Shown piece after piece: positions 61,132-64,000 of a stretch of 64,000 bases of DNA. A program made the position numbers and the translations under genes. Source of the DNA: Lysinibacillus sp. JNUCC-52 (lineage in GTDB: Bacteria; Bacillota; Bacilli; Bacillales_A; Planococcaceae); contig NZ_CP065546.1 in NCBI RefSeq assembly GCF_015999545.1, forward strand, positions 4,496,001 through 4,560,000, written 5' to 3'. Below the pieces are notes generated by a model that saw only the letters and a list, made by a program, of their open reading frames with translations, did not search any database and had not been told where the DNA came from. Numbering within the stretch: the stretch's first letter is position 1; every line of letters begins with the position of its first letter.

Positions 61132-61923
61132 ATGACAAAGGTAAAAGTGGCGATAGCAGATGATAATCGTGAATTATTAAAAACAATGGAGCAGTATTTT
61201 CAAGGTCATCCCGAAATTGAAATCATAGCAACTGCTTCAAACGGGAAAGTGTGTCTTCAAATGCTTGAAGAGTTTTCTCCTGATATTTTATTACTGGATA
61301 TTATTATGCCTCATCTAGATGGATTAGCTGTTTTAGAGGCGATGTACCAAAATGATCGCATGTCTTCCATACAAGTCATCATGCTAACTGCATTTGGTCA
61401 AGAAGATGTCATGAAACAAGCAGTGGATTTAGGTGCATCATACTTTATGTTAAAACCGTTTGAATTTGATCAGCTCGTTCAAAAAATATTGCATTGTGCT
61501 GGCCAAAAGGCAGCAATACCGAAAAAATCAAGTGTATTACAGCCGACAACTCCTCAAAAATTAAATCAGCATCAGCTTGATAGCACTATTACAGCGATTA
61601 TTAAAGAAATCGGTGTTCCTGCACATATTAAAGGTTACTCTTATTTACGTGAAGCTATACAAATGGTGTTTGAAGATATCGAGTTATTAGGATCTGTGAC
61701 GAAAATCCTTTATCCTGAAATTGCAAAAAAATTCAACACAACACCATCACGCGTAGAACGTGCCATTCGTCATGCCATTGAAGTCGCATGGAATCGTGGC
61801 AATTACGAGTCTATTTCGTCGATGTTTGGCTACACAGTGCACCATTTAAAGTCTAAACCAACAAATAGCGAATTCATCGCGATGATAGCGGACAAGATTC
61901 GTATAGATATGATGGCGAGCTAA
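61132..61923 (+). CDS. spo0A: Sporulation master regulator Spo0A
   Basis: A 263-residue response regulator. Receiver domain: ADDNRELL acidic pair, [12 protein letters not shown] phospho-Asp, and MLKPFEFD Lys. DNA-binding domain from about residue 150: [23 protein letters not shown], then [25 protein letters not shown], the near-invariant recognition helix. SD AAGGAGG. This gene confirms that the host is an endospore former. Confidence 0.97.
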   Translation: MTKVKVAIADDNRELLKTMEQYFQGHPEIEIIATASNGKVCLQMLEEFSPDILLLDIIMPHLDGLAVLEAMYQNDRMSSIQVIMLTAFGQEDVMKQAVDLGASYFMLKPFEFDQLVQKILHCAGQKAAIPKKSSVLQPTTPQKLNQHQLDSTITAIIKEIGVPAHIKGYSYLREAIQMVFEDIELLGSVTKILYPEIAKKFNTTPSRVERAIRHAIEVAWNRGNYESISSMFGYTVHHLKSKPTNSEFIAMIADKIRIDMMAS

Positions 61924-62265
61924 GAGCTATCTCTATGTTTATGGACGGCAGGCTAGCGGGGAATAGCCAGTAAACTTATTTTATGTATTGATTATATAAT
62001 GGTAATTTTAACGCCTTATTAAGCAGTTTACGCCGACTGTTTAGGGGGCGTATTTTTTTGTCTAAATGTATATTTATAGATAAAACGCTCGTAAATGGAT
62101 GAACAGAAGGGCGAGAAATAGAAATTAGACGCGAAGTGTAATGAAATTCACAATATGGCAATTAGTGCGTTAGAAGTGATTGATTTTATGAATACTATAG
62201 TCTGTAATATTGTAGTAAAATGTAAGATATACTATATAAAGGTTGAACAATTGGAGGGAGCATAA
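61924..62265. other. Gene-free interval after spo0A
   Basis: Contains a probable terminator at 62029-62059 (TACGCC with GGCGTA followed by seven T) and a promoter-like stretch near 62220 for the PH-domain gene. No gene seen. Confidence 0.55.
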
Positions 62266-62643
62266 ATGGGTCTTTTTGATGGTTTGATGGGAAATGCAAG
62301 CGAAGTGAATTTAGATAAATTACAGGAAGAAATGAAAGAAATATTAATACCAAATGAGACAATTCAAAATGCATATAAAATTATTAGAGATACATTTATC
62401 TTTACGAATAAGCGACTAATCTTAATCGATAAACAAGGGGTAACAGGTAAGAAAACGGAATATCATTCGATTCCATATAAGAATATTCTTCATTTTTCTG
62501 TTGAGACGGCGGGGACATTTGATTTAGATGCTGAGTTGAAAATTTGGGTATCAGGTAGTCAGGTTCCCATTCAGAAAAATTTCAATAAATCCACTAATAT
62601 CTACAAAGTTCAAAGTGTATTAGCAGAATACGTGTTAGTGTAG
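62266..62643 (+). CDS. PH-domain protein (bacterial bPH_1 type)
   Basis: A 125-residue soluble protein. IRDTFIFTNKRLILIDKQGVTGKK is the hallmark of short bacterial PH-like domains, with SIPYKNILHFSVETAG in the second sheet. SD GGAGGGAG. Function unknown; homologues are common in Bacilli. Confidence 0.8.
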   Translation: MGLFDGLMGNASEVNLDKLQEEMKEILIPNETIQNAYKIIRDTFIFTNKRLILIDKQGVTGKKTEYHSIPYKNILHFSVETAGTFDLDAELKIWVSGSQVPIQKNFNKSTNIYKVQSVLAEYVLV

Positions 62644-62841
62644 CAATTTTGACGGTTAACAGTTAGCTGTTAATCGTTTTTATATGCATTTTCCTATCAA
62701 CTAGAGTTGAAATACCTGAAATAAAGGAAGCAGTCGCTAACATAGATATTTTAGCGAAACTTTTTGAGCAGTCTTGAAAAAATGAAGAAGCGCTTATGCC
62801 GTGGTATTATTGTTGCTATAGAATTAAACAGGGGGATACAA

Positions 62842-63042
62842 ATGAAAAGTGTAAACTTTCAGCTTGACCATCACAATTCATTAGAATTAACACAAATAGA
62901 TGAGCAATTATTTGAGGTCCGACTCGAAATGAATGGCCGTATTAGTCTTTTCTATATGACGCGCGAACAATTGGGTGCTGATGGTCGAATTGAAGCGCTT
63001 CAGAAGCGATTAGTTAGTGGTTTTTTTCCAGATAGCAACTAA
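62842..63042 (+). CDS. Hypothetical 66-residue protein
   Basis: Start ATG six bases after GGGGG; a longer frame to 62764 has no site. Soluble, acidic and basic mix (NFQLDHHNSLELTQIDEQLF, YMTREQLGADGRIEALQ). Not recognised. Followed by a terminator. Confidence 0.45.
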   Translation: MKSVNFQLDHHNSLELTQIDEQLFEVRLEMNGRISLFYMTREQLGADGRIEALQKRLVSGFFPDSN

Positions 63043-63071
63043 AGCGAAACATATTAGCCTTAATATTCGTT

Positions 63072-63100
63072 AAACGCTCCTTTCTGAAAGGGCGTTTTTT
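63072..63100 (+). terminator. Terminator
   Basis: AAACGCTCCTTT pairs with AAAGGGCGTTT around three bases, followed by six T. A second weaker hairpin with T run follows at 63128-63158. Confidence 0.8.
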
Positions 63101-63407
63101 AGTAGACAAGACCTAAATCAAAATGATCGCTAAGTGGATAGCGCTTTTTCTTTTTTCTTTCCTTTATTGCGGATTACCTAAAATATGACTGTATTTTTAT
63201 ACATTCCACACATTTGCACTTTTGCAATGAAGGAAAACTTGCTTTTTTATAGGATATATCGTCTATTTTTTAGAGGAAAATTGTATGAGCTATATGAAGT
63301 ACTTACTGATAAAGTAGGGGTATTTTCTTTATGAGTAGTGACAATTGTCTCTAAACAAATGTAAATAGATTGTATATACTTACATATAGAGGGAAGGAGG
63401 AGGTAGC
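63101..63407 (+). other. Gene-free interval before the FapA-like gene
   Basis: Apart from the second hairpin, no gene is seen. GGAAGGAGGAGG at 63393-63403 is the ribosome binding site of the next gene. Confidence 0.5.
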
Positions 63408-64000
63408 GTGATTCTAGTTCGAAATGATAACTTCGAAATATCGGAAGAAAACGGAAAGGTATTTATGCTTACATATAGTGCGGGATTTCCATTAAAAGAA
63501 TTTGATGGTATCTTACGTAGTCATCCACGACTAAAGTTATCTAATTTTTCTATTTTAAAAACTGTACTAGCGACAGAAAGCACTAGTCCTGTTGAAATTG
63601 GACGCTGGCTTCCAAATGTTGAAGCTGAAATTGCACGAGATAAAATGTCTGCCTCTATATTTATATATGAAACACATGATTACATTCAAAAGAATAAAGA
63701 AAAGTTAACAGCACAAATTACTGATACACTAGCTAGCGAAGGCATAACCTATGGCATTTTAGATTTTGATATTTTAAAAATTGAGCCAGGAAAAGCGTTT
63801 TTAATTGCACAAGGCACACCACCTGTCGCAGGCATGGATGCGCAAATTACATACTTACCAAAACCAGAGAGAAAACCCGTTATTCGAGATGATGGAAAAG
63901 CTGATTACTATGACATGAATTTTATTTCAGAAATTTCTGAAGGATCTTGGCTTGGGGAAAAAATTCCTGCAACGTTGGGCGAGCCTGGTCAAAATGTACT
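63408..64000 (+). CDS. FapA-like DUF342 protein, 5' part
   Basis: Opens at a GTG five bases after GGAGGAGG and remains open to the right window edge (197 codons visible). GITYGILDFDILKIEPGKAFLIAQGTPP, KPVIRDDGKADYYDMNFI and GEKIPATLGEPGQNV match the conserved region of DUF342/flagellar assembly protein A, a beta-helix protein. No membrane segment. The rest of the gene lies outside. Confidence 0.75.
   Translation, partial: MILVRNDNFEISEENGKVFMLTYSAGFPLKEFDGILRSHPRLKLSNFSILKTVLATESTSPVEIGRWLPNVEAEIARDKMSASIFIYETHDYIQKNKEKLTAQITDTLASEGITYGILDFDILKIEPGKAFLIAQGTPPVAGMDAQITYLPKPERKPVIRDDGKADYYDMNFISEISEGSWLGEKIPATLGEPGQNV

Noticed and set aside
1-64000. tRNA, rRNA, insertion sequence or prophage genes
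   Set aside because: None was found by reading; the only mobile element seen is the group I intron.

Overview
The window is a 64 kb, AT-rich (low-GC) chromosomal segment from an endospore-forming Bacillales. The order yqhL-lipM ... yqhQ-yqhR-aroQ-yqhT-efp-spoIIIA-accB-accC ... yqhY-nusB-folD-xseA-xseB-ispA-dxs-yqxC-argR-recN-spoIVB-spo0A is the Bacillus subtilis yqh/spoIIIA/spo0A neighbourhood. The protein style (class II NrdJ, surface protein with helical repeats, reduced SpoIIIA set, little sugar metabolism outside one fructose locus) suggests Lysinibacillus or a close Planococcaceae/Bacillaceae relative. This genus call is inference.

Layout. 1-5.2 kb: a plus-strand island of small immunity-type genes (SUKH, L7/L12-like frameshifted gene, three Imm11-like proteins, YwqG-like, colicin-type immunity, DUF5713) with no intact toxin. 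5.6-8.5 kb: a large secreted repeat protein. 8.7-14.2 kb: a regulator followed by an MFS transporter, an AbgB-type amidohydrolase and glutaminase. 14.4-16.7 kb, minus strand: a compact cluster resembling microcin C genes, with a tiny precursor peptide, an MccB-like adenylating enzyme and an MFS exporter. 17.1-18.7 kb, minus: glycine riboswitch plus amino-acid permease. 19.2-24.5 kb: yqhL, lipM, and nrdJ interrupted by a group I intron with a LAGLIDADG endonuclease. 24.6-29.8 kb: accessory small genes, fabZ, an ECF sigma factor with an LCP-domain anti-sigma partner, and a nitronate monooxygenase-like protein. 29.9-39.6 kb: yqhQ to accC, including a spoIIIA operon that lacks spoIIIAA/AB and has only a 47-residue ORF at the spoIIIAF position. 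39.8-46.8 kb: inserted methyltransferase and a self-contained fructose PTS operon (HPr, EI, FruR, FruK, FruA). 47.0-49.7 kb: yqhY, then a BmrR/Bmr-like efflux pair. 50.3-61.9 kb: nusB to spo0A. 62.3-64 kb: PH-domain protein, a small ORF and a truncated fapA-like (DUF342) gene.

The two strongest discoveries are the microcin C-like cluster, whose putative precursor MLPAFRNGDR contains an Asn-ended heptapeptide followed by three extra residues, and the group I intron in nrdJ, for which P1, P7, P9 hairpins and P10 can be drawn by hand. No tRNA, rRNA, CRISPR array, insertion sequence or prophage was seen.
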